Below, one piece after another: positions 44,564-54,063 of a stretch of 64,000 nucleotides of DNA (position 1 is the stretch's first letter; each line of letters begins with the position of its first letter). The DNA is from Paenibacillus illinoisensis NBRC 15959 (GTDB lineage: Bacteria; Bacillota; Bacilli; Paenibacillales; Paenibacillaceae). The position numbers and the translations under genes were made by a program. The stretch is taken from positions 62,001 through 126,000 of the forward strand of contig NZ_BIME01000001.1 in assembly GCF_004000925.1 (NCBI RefSeq). The letters are read 5' to 3'. The notes below the pieces were generated by a model that saw only the letters and a program-made list of their open reading frames with translations, was not told the DNA's origin and made no database searches.

Positions 44564-46327
44564 CTAGTAAAAATCCTTTGTCAGCGAGCCGATGATTTGA
44601 ATGGTGGCTCCGTTGTCGCCATGTGCGTGATTGTTGAAAATGTTGAAAAAAAGCCGATTGCTATACATCAGTTTAAGCCTGTTGATGCTATTGAGCATCC
44701 CCATATTACCAAGGGACGTTGGATGATTGAGAAGATGGTTCTCTCCAGCAGCGGATTCCTGAACCTTCGCGAGGATCTCCTGAATTTTATCAAGTGTGAA
44801 GCCTTCTCCGTTATCTTTAATCTCCAGAGCCCATAGTCCGTTATATTGTTTCACCGTAATTTGAATGCGCCAAGGCGGTGCCGTATTGGAAAAGGCATGT
44901 TCAATGCAATTCTCTACAAAAGGTTGAATGACCAGCCTCGGAAGTCGAATTTCACTAGCCAAAGCGTCAGCATGAATCTCCCACTCCAGATCTTCTTCAT
45001 ACTTCTGCTGCACAAGTGATAAGTAGTGTCTGGTATGCTCCAGCTCATCTGCCAAAGTCACATGTGCGTAAGGCGAGGAGACAATATAGCGCAGACTGTC
45101 CGAGAGATGTTTGCACATATCCGATACAACCTTGGTCTTTCCCTCCTGTGCTGCGATGCTGATGAGATACAGGACGTTGTGTATAAAATGAGGAGCAATC
45201 TGAGCTTGCAAAGCCGAATTGCGCGCCATGACTTCTTCATGTAAGGCTGCCTTTTCCCGGTCTATGGATTGCTGCAATCGTTCCATCAAATCCTGAAAAG
45301 CTTCATTCAGCAGCAGCAAGTCATTGTTCTTCGGTCTCTCATCCACCTTCAGATTCATGTTGCTGTAATTGATACGCCAGATCTGACTGCGAAGCTTGCG
45401 GATCGGAAGCAGCAAATTGCGTGTGGTCAAGAGGATGTACACAAAAGACACCAGCATCAAGGCTGTAATCAATAGGATCGACATGCTTTGTACCGAATGG
45501 ATTGAGCCTAGTACCGACTGTTTCGGTGTAACGATATAGGTAATCCATCCCGTGCTGGGGGAGGTCGAATGCGTGACGTAGTTGTTCTGTTTGTCCACGT
45601 CCAATCCTTCGTCGGATAACGGCTTGGTCCATTTCGACAACGTGGTTCCTGATTCCGATCCGGTCATTTGATTACCTTGCTGATTCAGAATATACACCTC
45701 GCCTGCAGCAATTCCCTCAGTGAGTTTTTGGATATAAGCCTGATCCATTTGAATACTCAGATAACCGTACACCTTCCCGTTCTGATCATTGATTGTGCGG
45801 ACAAAGGAGATCGTATCCTCTTGGCGCACCAGAATGAATCCGTTCCCTTCCCACTCTCGTCCATCGCCGCTGTTAGCCATCATGCTGCTGAGCATGGCGG
45901 GAAGATCTCCACTTCCCAGGTACGAGGTGAGCAGCACCCCTTCCTTGTCATAGATCGTCATGTCCTTCATATTCATGCTGGGTCCGATGGCCTGAAACAT
46001 GATGTCTTTCAGCTTCCGGATCTGATTCAGCCTCTCGTAATTACTGTGAGCCGCGGAACTCTTCTCCATCGTTGCAAAGATATCCTTGCTGGCCAAAATT
46101 CGCTGGGACAACTGGTTCTGCTGCTCAACATAGAGATCAACCTGTTCTCTGACTTTAGTCGCTGTCACTAGCATATCCTGCTCCGTTTTTAGTTTCAGTG
46201 GGCGGATAACGATAACGTTTACATAAACGATAAAACAGCCCAGCACGAACATTAGCAGGGCCAGAAATGTCAAGAATACCTTTGTTTGCAAACTGAATTG
46301 AGTTGCCCGATGTATCAGCTTTATCAT
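44564..46327 (-). CDS. Sensor histidine kinase, YesM type
   Basis: A 587-residue membrane kinase: helix 1 (about 15-35), an extracellular sensor domain of about 250 residues, helix 2, HAMP (about 320-370), the phosphoacceptor block LQAQIAPHFIHNVLYLIS, and the ATPase domain with NCIEHAF (N box) and IKDNGEGFTLD (G box). It is the first gene of the kinase-regulator pair and is divergent from the binding-protein gene of a sugar importer. The start is uncertain: ATG at 46327 directly follows GGAAGG, with AGGAGG 12 nt away. Confidence 0.88.
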   Translation of the reverse strand: MIKLIHRATQFSLQTKVFLTFLALLMFVLGCFIVYVNVIVIRPLKLKTEQDMLVTATKVREQVDLYVEQQNQLSQRILASKDIFATMEKSSAAHSNYERLNQIRKLKDIMFQAIGPSMNMKDMTIYDKEGVLLTSYLGSGDLPAMLSSMMANSGDGREWEGNGFILVRQEDTISFVRTINDQNGKVYGYLSIQMDQAYIQKLTEGIAAGEVYILNQQGNQMTGSESGTTLSKWTKPLSDEGLDVDKQNNYVTHSTSPSTGWITYIVTPKQSVLGSIHSVQSMSILLITALMLVSFVYILLTTRNLLLPIRKLRSQIWRINYSNMNLKVDERPKNNDLLLLNEAFQDLMERLQQSIDREKAALHEEVMARNSALQAQIAPHFIHNVLYLISIAAQEGKTKVVSDMCKHLSDSLRYIVSSPYAHVTLADELEHTRHYLSLVQQKYEEDLEWEIHADALASEIRLPRLVIQPFVENCIEHAFSNTAPPWRIQITVKQYNGLWALEIKDNGEGFTLDKIQEILAKVQESAAGENHLLNHPTSLGNMGMLNSINRLKLMYSNRLFFNIFNNHAHGDNGATIQIIGSLTKDFY

Positions 46328-46409
46328 CCTTCCAAATGTCCTCCTGTTCCCCCAACATGATGCGTCTCTCAACCATTTATGTCCTACTGTATCATGTGAA
46401 CGTTTGAAA

Positions 46410-46423
46410 TGATAGCGATTTCA
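46410..46423. promoter_or_regulatory. cre-like site 1 in the kinase/importer divergent region
   Basis: TGATAGCGATTTCA differs from the CcpA consensus at one position and lies between the two divergent genes, where it may repress both. Confidence 0.5.
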
Positions 46424-46496
46424 AGTTCAGAATATTACACATGAACGTTCAAGCACAGACATGTACCGGGAACAGATAAAAATTTATAATCGAGTT

Positions 46497-46510
46497 TGTA
46501 AACGGATTCA
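46497..46510 (+). promoter_or_regulatory. cre site 2 upstream of the sugar-binding protein gene
   Basis: TGTAAACGGATTCA with flanking T's fits the relaxed cre consensus WTGNAANCGNWNNCW completely. It lies 27 bp before the start codon, probably within the transcribed leader, where CcpA acts as a roadblock. A further palindrome TTAAACGTTT follows at 46511-46520. Confidence 0.6.
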
Positions 46511-46536
46511 TTAAACGTTTTAGAGGGGGATTTGCA

Positions 46537-47850
46537 TTGAAGAATCATAAAAGAAAAAAAGCAGCATCCATCGTTTTGGCCAGTTTGTTATCCATATCAT
46601 TAACCGCATGCGGATCTGGAGGAAGTGATTCCGGAACAGCTGCTGGCGGAGACAGCAAAGGTTCCAAGGTCACATTGGAACTCGCCATCTCCAAAAGCTC
46701 GCAGGACTCTGCCTTTATTCAGCAGGACATTCTGGATGAGTTTGAAAAACAGACAAATGTACGTGTGAATCTGCAGCTTATTCCAGCAGAACAGACCACG
46801 ACCGTACTGCAAACCAAGCTGGCTGTTGATGAAACGCCTGATATCATTCAATACAATCTGGCGAGTGCTGTGACGGACCTGAACCTGGAACGTAATTTTG
46901 AAATTCTGGATAACGAGCCTTGGGCGAGCAGAATTGTGAACAAGGACGTCCTTTCTTCCGGCGGTCATCTCTACAGTTTCCATGTCAGCCAGGATACAGG
47001 AATGCAAGGGGTTGTTTACAACAAACAGATCTTTGAAGACCTTGGTTTGTCCATTCCGACAAACTACGAAGAGTTTCTGGCTATATGCGAAAAAATCAAG
47101 GCGAGCGGCATCACACCCGTGTTTATGCCTTACAAAGATGCCTGGGCAGCCAATATCTGGCCTGCAGCAGCTTTTGCTGACTTTGTAGCCAAGAATGATC
47201 CTACGTTCTTTGATGACCTGAACAGCAATAAGAAAAAATGGTCCGATATTCCGGAGTTCAAAACCTTTCTGGAGCAGCAGTACGAAGTATACACCAAAGG
47301 CTACACCAACACAGACGTGCTTAGTGACAGCTACGATATGGCCGTGGGTAAATTCCTGAACAAGGAAGTCGCCATGATGTTTATGGGTGACTGGTTGATC
47401 GAAGGTGTGGCCGAGCAGGATCCTAGCATGGAACTCGGCGTCTTCCCCATTCCGTCTTCCCAGGATGCGAGTCTGGGTGCGAGTCCACTCGGCGGGCAAC
47501 TGTTCATTCCGAAGAAATCCAAACATCTGGAAGAAGCCAAACAGTTCCTGGACTTTATTGCTTCGAAGGACGTTGCTCAGCAGATCGTTGATTCGAAAGG
47601 TTATGTATCCAATTTCAGTGACGTAACAACGCCTGAGCTGCCTGCCTATAAACAGGATATCGTAGACAATTACATTACGCCTAAGAAAACGGTGCTAACT
47701 ACTGATGCTTATATGCTCGTGGACCGCAGTGAATTGTACAGATTGCTGCAGGATCAATTTGCAGGCGGACTGACACCGGAAGAAGTACTGAAGGCGTGGG
47801 ACGAGAAGTTCAGCCAGCTGATGCAAGACAAAGGTGTAGCCGGTTTCTAA
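46537..47850 (+). CDS. Sugar ABC transporter substrate-binding lipoprotein
   Basis: A 437-residue family 1 binding protein. The signal peptide has a very basic start (NHKRKKAASIVLASLLS) and ends at LTAC with lipidated Cys25, followed by a Gly/Ser-rich linker. The body has the usual blocks (ELAISKSSQDSAFIQQDILD, VAMMFMGDWLIEGVAEQDPS). The start is TTG at 46537 with GGGGGA at 6 nt. It heads an operon with two permeases, and a strong hairpin separates it from them. The sugar is unknown; no hydrolase is linked. Confidence 0.9.
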   Translation: MKNHKRKKAASIVLASLLSISLTACGSGGSDSGTAAGGDSKGSKVTLELAISKSSQDSAFIQQDILDEFEKQTNVRVNLQLIPAEQTTTVLQTKLAVDETPDIIQYNLASAVTDLNLERNFEILDNEPWASRIVNKDVLSSGGHLYSFHVSQDTGMQGVVYNKQIFEDLGLSIPTNYEEFLAICEKIKASGITPVFMPYKDAWAANIWPAAAFADFVAKNDPTFFDDLNSNKKKWSDIPEFKTFLEQQYEVYTKGYTNTDVLSDSYDMAVGKFLNKEVAMMFMGDWLIEGVAEQDPSMELGVFPIPSSQDASLGASPLGGQLFIPKKSKHLEEAKQFLDFIASKDVAQQIVDSKGYVSNFSDVTTPELPAYKQDIVDNYITPKKTVLTTDAYMLVDRSELYRLLQDQFAGGLTPEEVLKAWDEKFSQLMQDKGVAGF

Positions 47851-47863
47851 GAAGATAAAAAAC

Positions 47864-47898
47864 CGGGCAGCATAGAATCTTGTTATCTATGCTGCCCG
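47864..47898 (+). other. Intra-operon hairpin between binding-protein and permease genes
   Basis: CGGGCAGCATAGA and TCTATGCTGCCCG form a perfect 13-bp stem with a 9-nt loop. There is no T-run, so it is probably an mRNA stabiliser or partial terminator that raises the level of binding protein over permease. Confidence 0.65.
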
Positions 47899-47919
47899 AG
47901 CTATAACGGAGCGTGAGAC

Positions 47920-48792
47920 ATGAAAAGGGCTAAAAATCTGTATTCGTACTACATGATCTATCCGGCATTGCTGATCTACTCCATCTTTTTCGTCATCCCT
48001 GCCATCGCAGGATTCTACTATTCATTTACGGATTGGCGGCTGGATCGACTGGAACTTCAGTTCATTGGCTGGGACAATTTCAAGAAGATCTTCTCTGACA
48101 AAACGCTGATTCTGGCACTGCAAAATACGGCGATCTTCGCGATTGTCACTGTCGTTGGCAAAAATGTCATCGGTCTATTGCTGGCTGTAGGACTTAACAT
48201 GAGATTAAGAACCAAAAATCTGCTGCGTGCCATCTTCTACTCCCCTTCCATTCTGAGCATTCTCGTCATCAGTATTTTGTTTACACCGATGCTGCGAACC
48301 GAAGGCACGATTAACAACTTGCTCGAAGCTGTAGGCTTGCACTCATTAAGCCAGGCTTGGCTAACCAATCCGTCCATCGTCATCTGGACCATCGCCATCG
48401 TCTCCATTTGGCAAAGCGCCGGATTTCAAATGGCCATCTATCTGGCCGGGCTGCAATCCATTTCCCAGGAATATTACGAAGCTGCTACCATTGACGGGGC
48501 TAGCTCATGGAAAAGCTTCTTTAAAATCACGCTGCCACTGCTGCTGCCAGCCATTAATATCAACCTGATGCTGACCCTGATCGGTGGACTCAAAGTATTT
48601 TCGGAAGTCTACGTCATGACCGGTGGAGGTCCGGGTAATGCTTCACAGGTTGTGGGTACCATTATTTTGCGCTCCTTCGGTGAAGGCAACTGGGGACTCG
48701 GTACCGCAGTCAACACACTGCTGTTCGTCGTTGTCACCATCATCGCGATTCCGCTGCTGATTTTTATGCGTCGTAAGGAGGTTACCGAATAA
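47920..48792 (+). CDS. Sugar ABC transporter permease, MalF/UgpA type
   Basis: A 290-residue permease with six predicted helices and EAA loop YEAATIDGASSWKSFFKITLP. It forms the membrane channel with the next gene's product. The ATG follows GGAGCGTGAGAC. It lies 21 bp after an intra-operon hairpin. The ATPase is not encoded nearby. Confidence 0.9.
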   Translation: MKRAKNLYSYYMIYPALLIYSIFFVIPAIAGFYYSFTDWRLDRLELQFIGWDNFKKIFSDKTLILALQNTAIFAIVTVVGKNVIGLLLAVGLNMRLRTKNLLRAIFYSPSILSILVISILFTPMLRTEGTINNLLEAVGLHSLSQAWLTNPSIVIWTIAIVSIWQSAGFQMAIYLAGLQSISQEYYEAATIDGASSWKSFFKITLPLLLPAININLMLTLIGGLKVFSEVYVMTGGGPGNASQVVGTIILRSFGEGNWGLGTAVNTLLFVVVTIIAIPLLIFMRRKEVTE

Positions 48793-48793
48793 C

Positions 48794-49624
48794 ATGGGCT
48801 ATACTCGCAAACTTGCCATCCGCAATTACATTGTGGAAGGATTTCTAATTCTGGCCTCCCTGATTGTTCTCCTGCCGCTCGTGATTCTGATCTTCGGTTC
48901 ATTCAAAACAAGCGCCGAGGTACTCAGCTTCTCCCTTAGTTTACCTGATACATGGCAGTTCTCGAACTACGTGCGGGTCTTCGAAGAAGGCGGCCTATCG
49001 AGGGCTTTTCTCAACAGTATCTGGATTACTGGCGTATCCTCGGTAATCAATATCGTGGCATCTTCAGCTGCATCATTCATTCTTGCTCGCAGAGAAACGA
49101 AAGTCTCCGGAGCGATCTATATGTATTTCTTCATGGGACTCATTGCTCCAATGTCGATCATTACAACGATTCGGGTTGTACAGGGCTTGGGCTTCTATGG
49201 AAGCATTACAAGCGTTATCCTGATCTATGCCGCTCTTAATACGGCGTTCAGTGTATTCTTGTACAGTGGTTTTATCAAAACCATTCCAAGAGCGCTTGAC
49301 GAGGTTGCATTTCTGGAAGGTGCAAGCGTGTTCGGCGTATTCTTCCGGATCGTCACGCCACTCATTCTGCCTGTTAACGCGACGGTAGCCATCATGGTGT
49401 TCATGTCGGTATGGAATGACATCACGATTCCGGTTTACTTCCTGACAGACAGCTCCACGTGGACGATGCCGCTTTCGATCTACAATTTTTACGGCAAGTA
49501 CAGCCGGGACTGGAATTTGATTTTTGCCAATCTTGTACTGACTTCGCTGCCCGTATTCATCCTGTACTTATTTGGTCAGAAATACATCGTAAGCGGCCTT
49601 ACGGCTGGAGCAGTCAAAGGCTAA
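48794..49624 (+). CDS. Sugar ABC transporter permease, MalG/UgpE type
   Basis: A 276-residue permease with six predicted helices and an EAA loop DEVAFLEGASVFGVFFRIVTP, slightly divergent from the usual EAA-DGA pattern. Its start lies one base after the stop of the preceding permease (TAACATG), a coupled arrangement with AAGGAGG inside the upstream gene. It ends the importer operon before a terminator. Confidence 0.9.
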   Translation: MGYTRKLAIRNYIVEGFLILASLIVLLPLVILIFGSFKTSAEVLSFSLSLPDTWQFSNYVRVFEEGGLSRAFLNSIWITGVSSVINIVASSAASFILARRETKVSGAIYMYFFMGLIAPMSIITTIRVVQGLGFYGSITSVILIYAALNTAFSVFLYSGFIKTIPRALDEVAFLEGASVFGVFFRIVTPLILPVNATVAIMVFMSVWNDITIPVYFLTDSSTWTMPLSIYNFYGKYSRDWNLIFANLVLTSLPVFILYLFGQKYIVSGLTAGAVKG

Positions 49625-49669
49625 ACAGCTCTACAACCGGAGCTCATTTTCTTAAAATGCCACCCAAAG

Positions 49670-49699
49670 AAACCTACCTAACAAGGTGGGTTTTTATCT
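49670..49699 (+). terminator. Terminator of the sugar importer operon
   Basis: AAACCTACCT and AGGTGGGTTT pair over 10 bp (one G-T) with a 4-nt loop, followed by TT and ATCTTTT. Confidence 0.8.
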
Positions 49700-49743
49700 T
49701 TTAACCTTTTGACTTCAACTTAATGGGGATCTAATATCCTGCA

Positions 49744-50097
49744 CTAAGCTTCGCTCTTCTTTTTTACCCGCTTGGGCCTTGTCAATTCGTAACTGTGCTT
49801 AATCATTCCTTGCACATCCTCCAGAGGCAAATTACCTTCCACATTAACGGTGTTCCAGTGTTCCTTGTTCATATGGTAACCGGGAATCACCTCCGGGAAT
49901 GCATTTCGCAGGAAATCTGAACGTTCCGGATCACACTTCAGATTTACACATACATGTCCATTATAATTGTGCAATATGAGTGCAAATAATTTTTGGTTTC
50001 CTTGGTGGCGTATCGCCGTCCATCCTTCTCCAAATGGATGATCTTCATATGAACTGGGATACGACAAGCAGTATTCCGTTAATTCTTCTAACGTCAT
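49744..50097 (-). CDS. MmcQ/YjbR-family protein
   Basis: A 117-residue small protein with the CyaY-like fold of the MmcQ/YjbR family: YEDHPFGEGWTAIRHQGNQK, the ICVNLKCDPE-type strand and GYHMNKEHWNTV. The biochemical role of the family is unresolved, though DNA binding has been suggested. Single gene with basic C-terminal tail RPKRVKKK. Confidence 0.85.
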   Translation of the reverse strand: MTLEELTEYCLSYPSSYEDHPFGEGWTAIRHQGNQKLFALILHNYNGHVCVNLKCDPERSDFLRNAFPEVIPGYHMNKEHWNTVNVEGNLPLEDVQGMIKHSYELTRPKRVKKKSEA

Positions 50098-50245
50098 GAT
50101 CTGTTTCCTCCATTATCGTTCTCTGAGTTTACTCCATCCTCGCTGCATTGAATCAGTCGATTCGAACGACCTCAGTATAGAAATCCTTCCATCTCATTTT
50201 GTATGAACCGTTGGTTATATGCAAGGTTACTTCATCGTGTAAGAC

Positions 50246-50277
50246 AAAAAAAGAACCGGCACTTCATGCCGATTCCT
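50246..50277 (-). terminator. Terminator of the MFS gene
   Basis: On the minus strand GAATCGGCA and TGCCGGTTC with a 5-nt loop are followed by seven T. Confidence 0.82.
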
Positions 50278-50307
50278 GTGAATTGCATATATGAAGCTGC
50301 TGCTGTA

Positions 50308-51561
50308 TTACACCTCTTGGGCCACTTGCGGTAATTTATCCGGTGCTTTGTGGTTCATGATTGGAATCATGGCCAATGCACCGATGAGAAATAGAAACCC
50401 TGCTCCGCTGTAGATGGTGCTCAGTGAAAAGGTATCTTTTAACGCCCCTGCGAAGGACATGGAAATGACCATCATGCCTACAAACATCGGATTCAAGACG
50501 CCATTCACACGGCCGACAATGGAAGCCTCCGACCATTTCAGAATCATGGTGCTGATTCCTATATGAATGCAAGGGAACACCAGTCCATTCAGAAATTGAA
50601 CGGTCAGCGTGACGGGGACACTTGTCGAGTAACCCACGATAGCTGTACATACCGCTCCGGCTACCATTCCAATTGCCAGCAGAATTTGTGGTGGAACCTT
50701 CTTCGCAAATGTGGCTACTATTCCCCCACCAATTAGCATAGCTGCACCATTCACCATCAGAAGATATTGCAGGAATTCCTTGCTCCTGCCAAGCTGCTCG
50801 GTAACAATGAACAGGTTGAGCGCTTGAGCTACACCAACGGAGAGACCAGCAAGTATAAACGCCAGCCCGAGCATCCGGAGCACCTGACTTTGCCAAACGT
50901 AACGAAACCCTTCCACGAATTCTTTTCGAAACTGTCCTTTAACCGCAGCCGTTTGTGTCTGCATCTGATCCTCGGGCAGACGAACAAGAACGAGTGCGGA
51001 CAGCAGGAAAACGATGCCCATAACAGCGATGGATATTTCCAGGCCAAACGTGCTGTATACGAAGGTGCCAAGCATCGGGCCAAGCACCATAAAGATGGCC
51101 ATCAGCGATTGGAATAGAGCCATGCCCTGCTGCAGCTGTTCTTCTGCAACATGATACTTAAACAATCGCATGCTTGAAGGTTGGGAGAACTGCGACAGAA
51201 TTGCCGAAATAAATGCAACAAGGTAGACGGAATGCCATGAGCCATAATGTATGGTCAGGAGAACTGCAAATACCGATACGGCAGATAATACATCACACCA
51301 TATCATCGTTCGTTTTGGCCGCCAGCGATCAGCAAAGGTACCTCCGATGAACGAAAACACAAAAATCGGGGCAAACTCGGCCACACTAATGAGTGAAATG
51401 GCGTATGGATCATTATTCGTTGTCTCCGCCACATACAGTAGAATTGCAAAATTCCGAACCCAGATGCCGATCTGTAGGAGAACGCTGGATAACAAGATTG
51501 TCTGAAGAAACCGATTGCGAAACAGGCTTGGTGCATTAGTGCCTTGGACTTGCCTATTCAA
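50308..51561 (-). CDS. MFS transporter, DHA3 / macrolide-efflux type
   Basis: A 417-residue transporter with 12 predicted helices. The N-terminal FAPIFVFSFIGGTFADRWRPKRTMIWCDV is the loop 2-3 motif of the DHA3 (MFS_3) group that contains Mef macrolide and enterobactin exporters. Substrate unknown. The TTG at 51561 follows GGAGG at 9 nt; an upstream in-frame ATG at 51624 would add residues with no match to the family. Confidence 0.82.
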   Translation of the reverse strand: MNRQVQGTNAPSLFRNRFLQTILLSSVLLQIGIWVRNFAILLYVAETTNNDPYAISLISVAEFAPIFVFSFIGGTFADRWRPKRTMIWCDVLSAVSVFAVLLTIHYGSWHSVYLVAFISAILSQFSQPSSMRLFKYHVAEEQLQQGMALFQSLMAIFMVLGPMLGTFVYSTFGLEISIAVMGIVFLLSALVLVRLPEDQMQTQTAAVKGQFRKEFVEGFRYVWQSQVLRMLGLAFILAGLSVGVAQALNLFIVTEQLGRSKEFLQYLLMVNGAAMLIGGGIVATFAKKVPPQILLAIGMVAGAVCTAIVGYSTSVPVTLTVQFLNGLVFPCIHIGISTMILKWSEASIVGRVNGVLNPMFVGMMVISMSFAGALKDTFSLSTIYSGAGFLFLIGALAMIPIMNHKAPDKLPQVAQEV

Positions 51562-51719
51562 TCCCCTCAACCTCCATTTGTCGTAAAGATGTCCATACTT
51601 TAATGATCTGACGTCTCCCTTCAAATCATAATTATACGGACATCATCTTCCCACGCCTCCGACTAAAGACTGATTTTTCCAATTCGAATGTTTTCCTTAA
51701 ATTTCACATTAAAGTCTAC

Positions 51720-52904
51720 TCAGCGCTTCGGACCATGCGAACGCAGCTGTTCATCCAGCCATATCAGAGCAGATTGCAGCCTATCTTCCGGCACGGTTTC
51801 ATATCGGTCTCCCAGAGAAAGTTCAAATGAACAATGCCCGGTCTCGCTGTTTTCGTTTAGATACGAAGTTAACCCTATTCCAAACTGCTGCGTCATTCTG
51901 CTGAGAATCGGTTCAGCCTCAGCTGGGGTTCGTTCGATGTACACATGAAACATATTCGACACGGGTACTTCGGGCAGCGTGCGTACTCCATAACATTGAT
52001 TCAGCAATGAAGCGAGCTGCTTCGCTTGTTCATAATAGATTCCCATTTTATTAATACGTTGATCATAATAATATTGGGCACTTAGAATATAAGGATACAG
52101 ACCGATCAGATCCCCGCCAAACCGACGTTTCCAAACTCGGGACTCCTTAATCATATCCGTATCTCCAGCCAGTATGGCTCCTGCAATACCGCCAATGCCT
52201 TTGTAGAAAGACACATACACACTATCAAACAAGCTGCAGATCTCTGCTGCCGACTTCTGATAGTAAGGTGTGATCTCAAACAGTCTGGCTCCATCCAAAT
52301 GCAGCTTGATTCCGCGTTCACGGCAATAAGCCGAAATGGCTTCGAGTTCTTCGTATGCAGGCAGCTGGCCGCCAATCTCCCGCTGGGGCAATTCAAGCAA
52401 TAGACAGGCTATCTCACCTTCGATAGCTTGTACATCTTCCAATCGTATCAATCGGTCCTTGTCACCAAGCAGAACCGCTTCAATCTGATGAAGCTCCTTC
52501 AACGTATTCTCTTCATGAATTTCAATGTGACACAGGGGATGATACGCTACACGCTTCAGTCCCTTTTGATCACAGTAAATCCGCAGCGCTATCTGCTGTG
52601 ACATGGTCCCACTTGGGAAAAAGATGGCTGCCTCCTTGCCCAGTACTTCAGCCATCTGCCGCTGGAAATGTTCAATGGTTTCTCCGCTCCCGTAATGATC
52701 GCTGTCCATCTCACCGTCAATGTGCTGAAATGCTTCCTGGAGAACCTTGATTTTGCGACTGCCATGACCGCCAACGATATACTCGGCCTTCATGAACGCT
52801 TCCATTAATGAATCCGGTGTATCGCTCAAGCCATATCCTGCAGTCTCTTCAGCAGATGTCTCTTCGATATCACCTTTAGTTTGATTACCCGTATGTTGCC
52901 CCAT
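51720..52904 (-). CDS. Threonine aldolase / beta-eliminating lyase-like PLP enzyme
   Basis: A 394-residue fold-type I PLP enzyme. The blocks HYGSGETIEHFQRQMAEVLG, FFPSGTMSQQIALRIY, LHLDGARLFE (cofactor Asp) and the PLP Lys in VSFYKGIGG match low-specificity L-threonine aldolases (LtaE), which split threonine into glycine and acetaldehyde. It has an N-terminal extension of about 35 residues compared with typical LtaE (about 340-350). The ATG at 52904 is preceded by AAAGGTG at 9 nt. Confidence 0.82.
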   Translation of the reverse strand: MGQHTGNQTKGDIEETSAEETAGYGLSDTPDSLMEAFMKAEYIVGGHGSRKIKVLQEAFQHIDGEMDSDHYGSGETIEHFQRQMAEVLGKEAAIFFPSGTMSQQIALRIYCDQKGLKRVAYHPLCHIEIHEENTLKELHQIEAVLLGDKDRLIRLEDVQAIEGEIACLLLELPQREIGGQLPAYEELEAISAYCRERGIKLHLDGARLFEITPYYQKSAAEICSLFDSVYVSFYKGIGGIAGAILAGDTDMIKESRVWKRRFGGDLIGLYPYILSAQYYYDQRINKMGIYYEQAKQLASLLNQCYGVRTLPEVPVSNMFHVYIERTPAEAEPILSRMTQQFGIGLTSYLNENSETGHCSFELSLGDRYETVPEDRLQSALIWLDEQLRSHGPKR

Positions 52905-52979
52905 CTGGCTCACACCTTTCTATTTAAACTTTACTTAACTAGTGTCATTTGTGAAACGCCGTTATATCATGCTTTGCTT

Positions 52980-53351
52980 TTACTTCCGCCAAAAAGTCGA
53001 GCAGTCTGCCTTGTCTGTAATATTAAAAGCAATGATTCTCTCCAGCAAAGAAAAATCTACGGGTTGACTCCATTTGATTCGAATCAATTCCTTCGTATGA
53101 TCATAACCAGCCTCCACAATCTCATCTGAAAACTGAAGAATGCCTGCCTTCTCGGGAGCAATCGCCATATGCTGTTTGGCAACGCTGAATCCAATAATGA
53201 AGGTCTCATGATCAGTAAACATTGGCTGATTCCATGCAATCTTGGCCTTGAGGTTAGGAAATTTCGCAGCCACCCAATTCAGCACTTCTTCGGCTCGGGC
53301 ACGCTGTTCGGGGTTATCCATCCGTGCCAGAAAATCTTCAAATTCTTTCAA
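52980..53351 (-). CDS. fra: Frataxin-like iron chaperone Fra (YdhG family)
   Basis: A 123-residue protein of the DUF1801 / CyaY-like fold. AWNQPMFTDHETFIIGFSVAKQHMAIAPEK and the C-terminal FNITDKADCSTFWRK closely match what I recall of B. subtilis YdhG (Fra), which delivers iron for Fe-S cluster and haem synthesis. Single gene with AGGAGG-like site. Its neighbours do not add information. Confidence 0.85.
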   Translation of the reverse strand: MKEFEDFLARMDNPEQRARAEEVLNWVAAKFPNLKAKIAWNQPMFTDHETFIIGFSVAKQHMAIAPEKAGILQFSDEIVEAGYDHTKELIRIKWSQPVDFSLLERIIAFNITDKADCSTFWRK

Positions 53352-53512
53352 GTAAATTCCTCCTATATAGAATAAAGTTAGTCCGTTGGTTTAATTGGCA
53401 ACTTACTCTTTTCCTCAAGTATACACGTTCGTTTCAAGTCTCCAAACAAAAATTCGTTTGATTCATGCTGTATCTCTCTGGAGCAGCTTAAAGTTCTTGC
53501 CGCTAAGCGGAC

Positions 53513-53540
53513 AACTCCTTCCACTGAGCAACATATCATA
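53513..53540 (+). promoter_or_regulatory. Possible sigma-K promoter of the tandem paralogue pair
   Basis: CATATCATA (53532-53540) fits the sigma-K -10 form CATANNNTA exactly, with an AAC -35 core about 16-17 bp upstream. The start of transcription would lie about 20 bp before the first gene. A short consensus, so only suggestive. Confidence 0.35.
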
Positions 53541-53569
53541 TGGCAAAATGATAGATTGGAGGAATTGCT

Positions 53570-54016
53570 ATGGTTCGTACACTTGACGCCCGTACGTCAC
53601 TGGGGTCAGCAGGCATTACCCCGCTCAACGTCCCACTTGGCGCAAATACACCTACCCTGCTCGGGATTGTTGGACTCAATATTTTCAATCCGGGGCCGAT
53701 CATTCGAACGCAATTTAATGGGACCTATCGGATCTCGGTGTCCAATGTGTCTTCCTTGCCTTCTTCTATTCGTTTTGAAATATTCAGAGGGGCAACTTAT
53801 ACGGGCCAACCGATCTATGTGGTTTCCCAGCCTGTGTTTCCTAACGACAGTACGATTTTGGCGAGCTTTGAAGGTTCAGAATACAATGTGCCTGCACCAG
53901 CCAATGGGCAGATCATCTACTCCTGCTTTGCAACGTTCGTCCCTGTATCCGCATCAGAACAAGCCACCCGTCTTGGACCGGAGTGCTTCAATGCGGTCGC
54001 TTACAGCGATGATTAA
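53570..54016 (+). CDS. Tandem beta-rich paralogue 1, unknown function
   Basis: A 148-residue protein of unknown family, without signal peptide or Cys-rich motif. The start MVRTLDARTSLGSAG and end LGPECFNAVAYSDD recur in the next gene's product with about 35-40 percent identity between. The body alternates short hydrophobic and polar residues with many Gly, Pro, Asn and Thr, which suggests a beta sandwich (GTYRISVSNVS, IIYSCFATFVP). Such proteins are often surface or spore-layer parts. A possible sigma-K promoter precedes it. GGAGG before the ATG. Confidence 0.75.
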   Translation: MVRTLDARTSLGSAGITPLNVPLGANTPTLLGIVGLNIFNPGPIIRTQFNGTYRISVSNVSSLPSSIRFEIFRGATYTGQPIYVVSQPVFPNDSTILASFEGSEYNVPAPANGQIIYSCFATFVPVSASEQATRLGPECFNAVAYSDD

Positions 54017-54063
54017 CTCTACGTTTCGATTACTCCTTAGCTTCGAAGAAAGGAGGACTACCA

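Noticed and set aside
46600..47526. 308-codon open frame on the minus strand inside the sugar-binding protein gene
   Set aside because: Antisense shadow of a coding sequence, with no ribosome site and no recognisable protein features.
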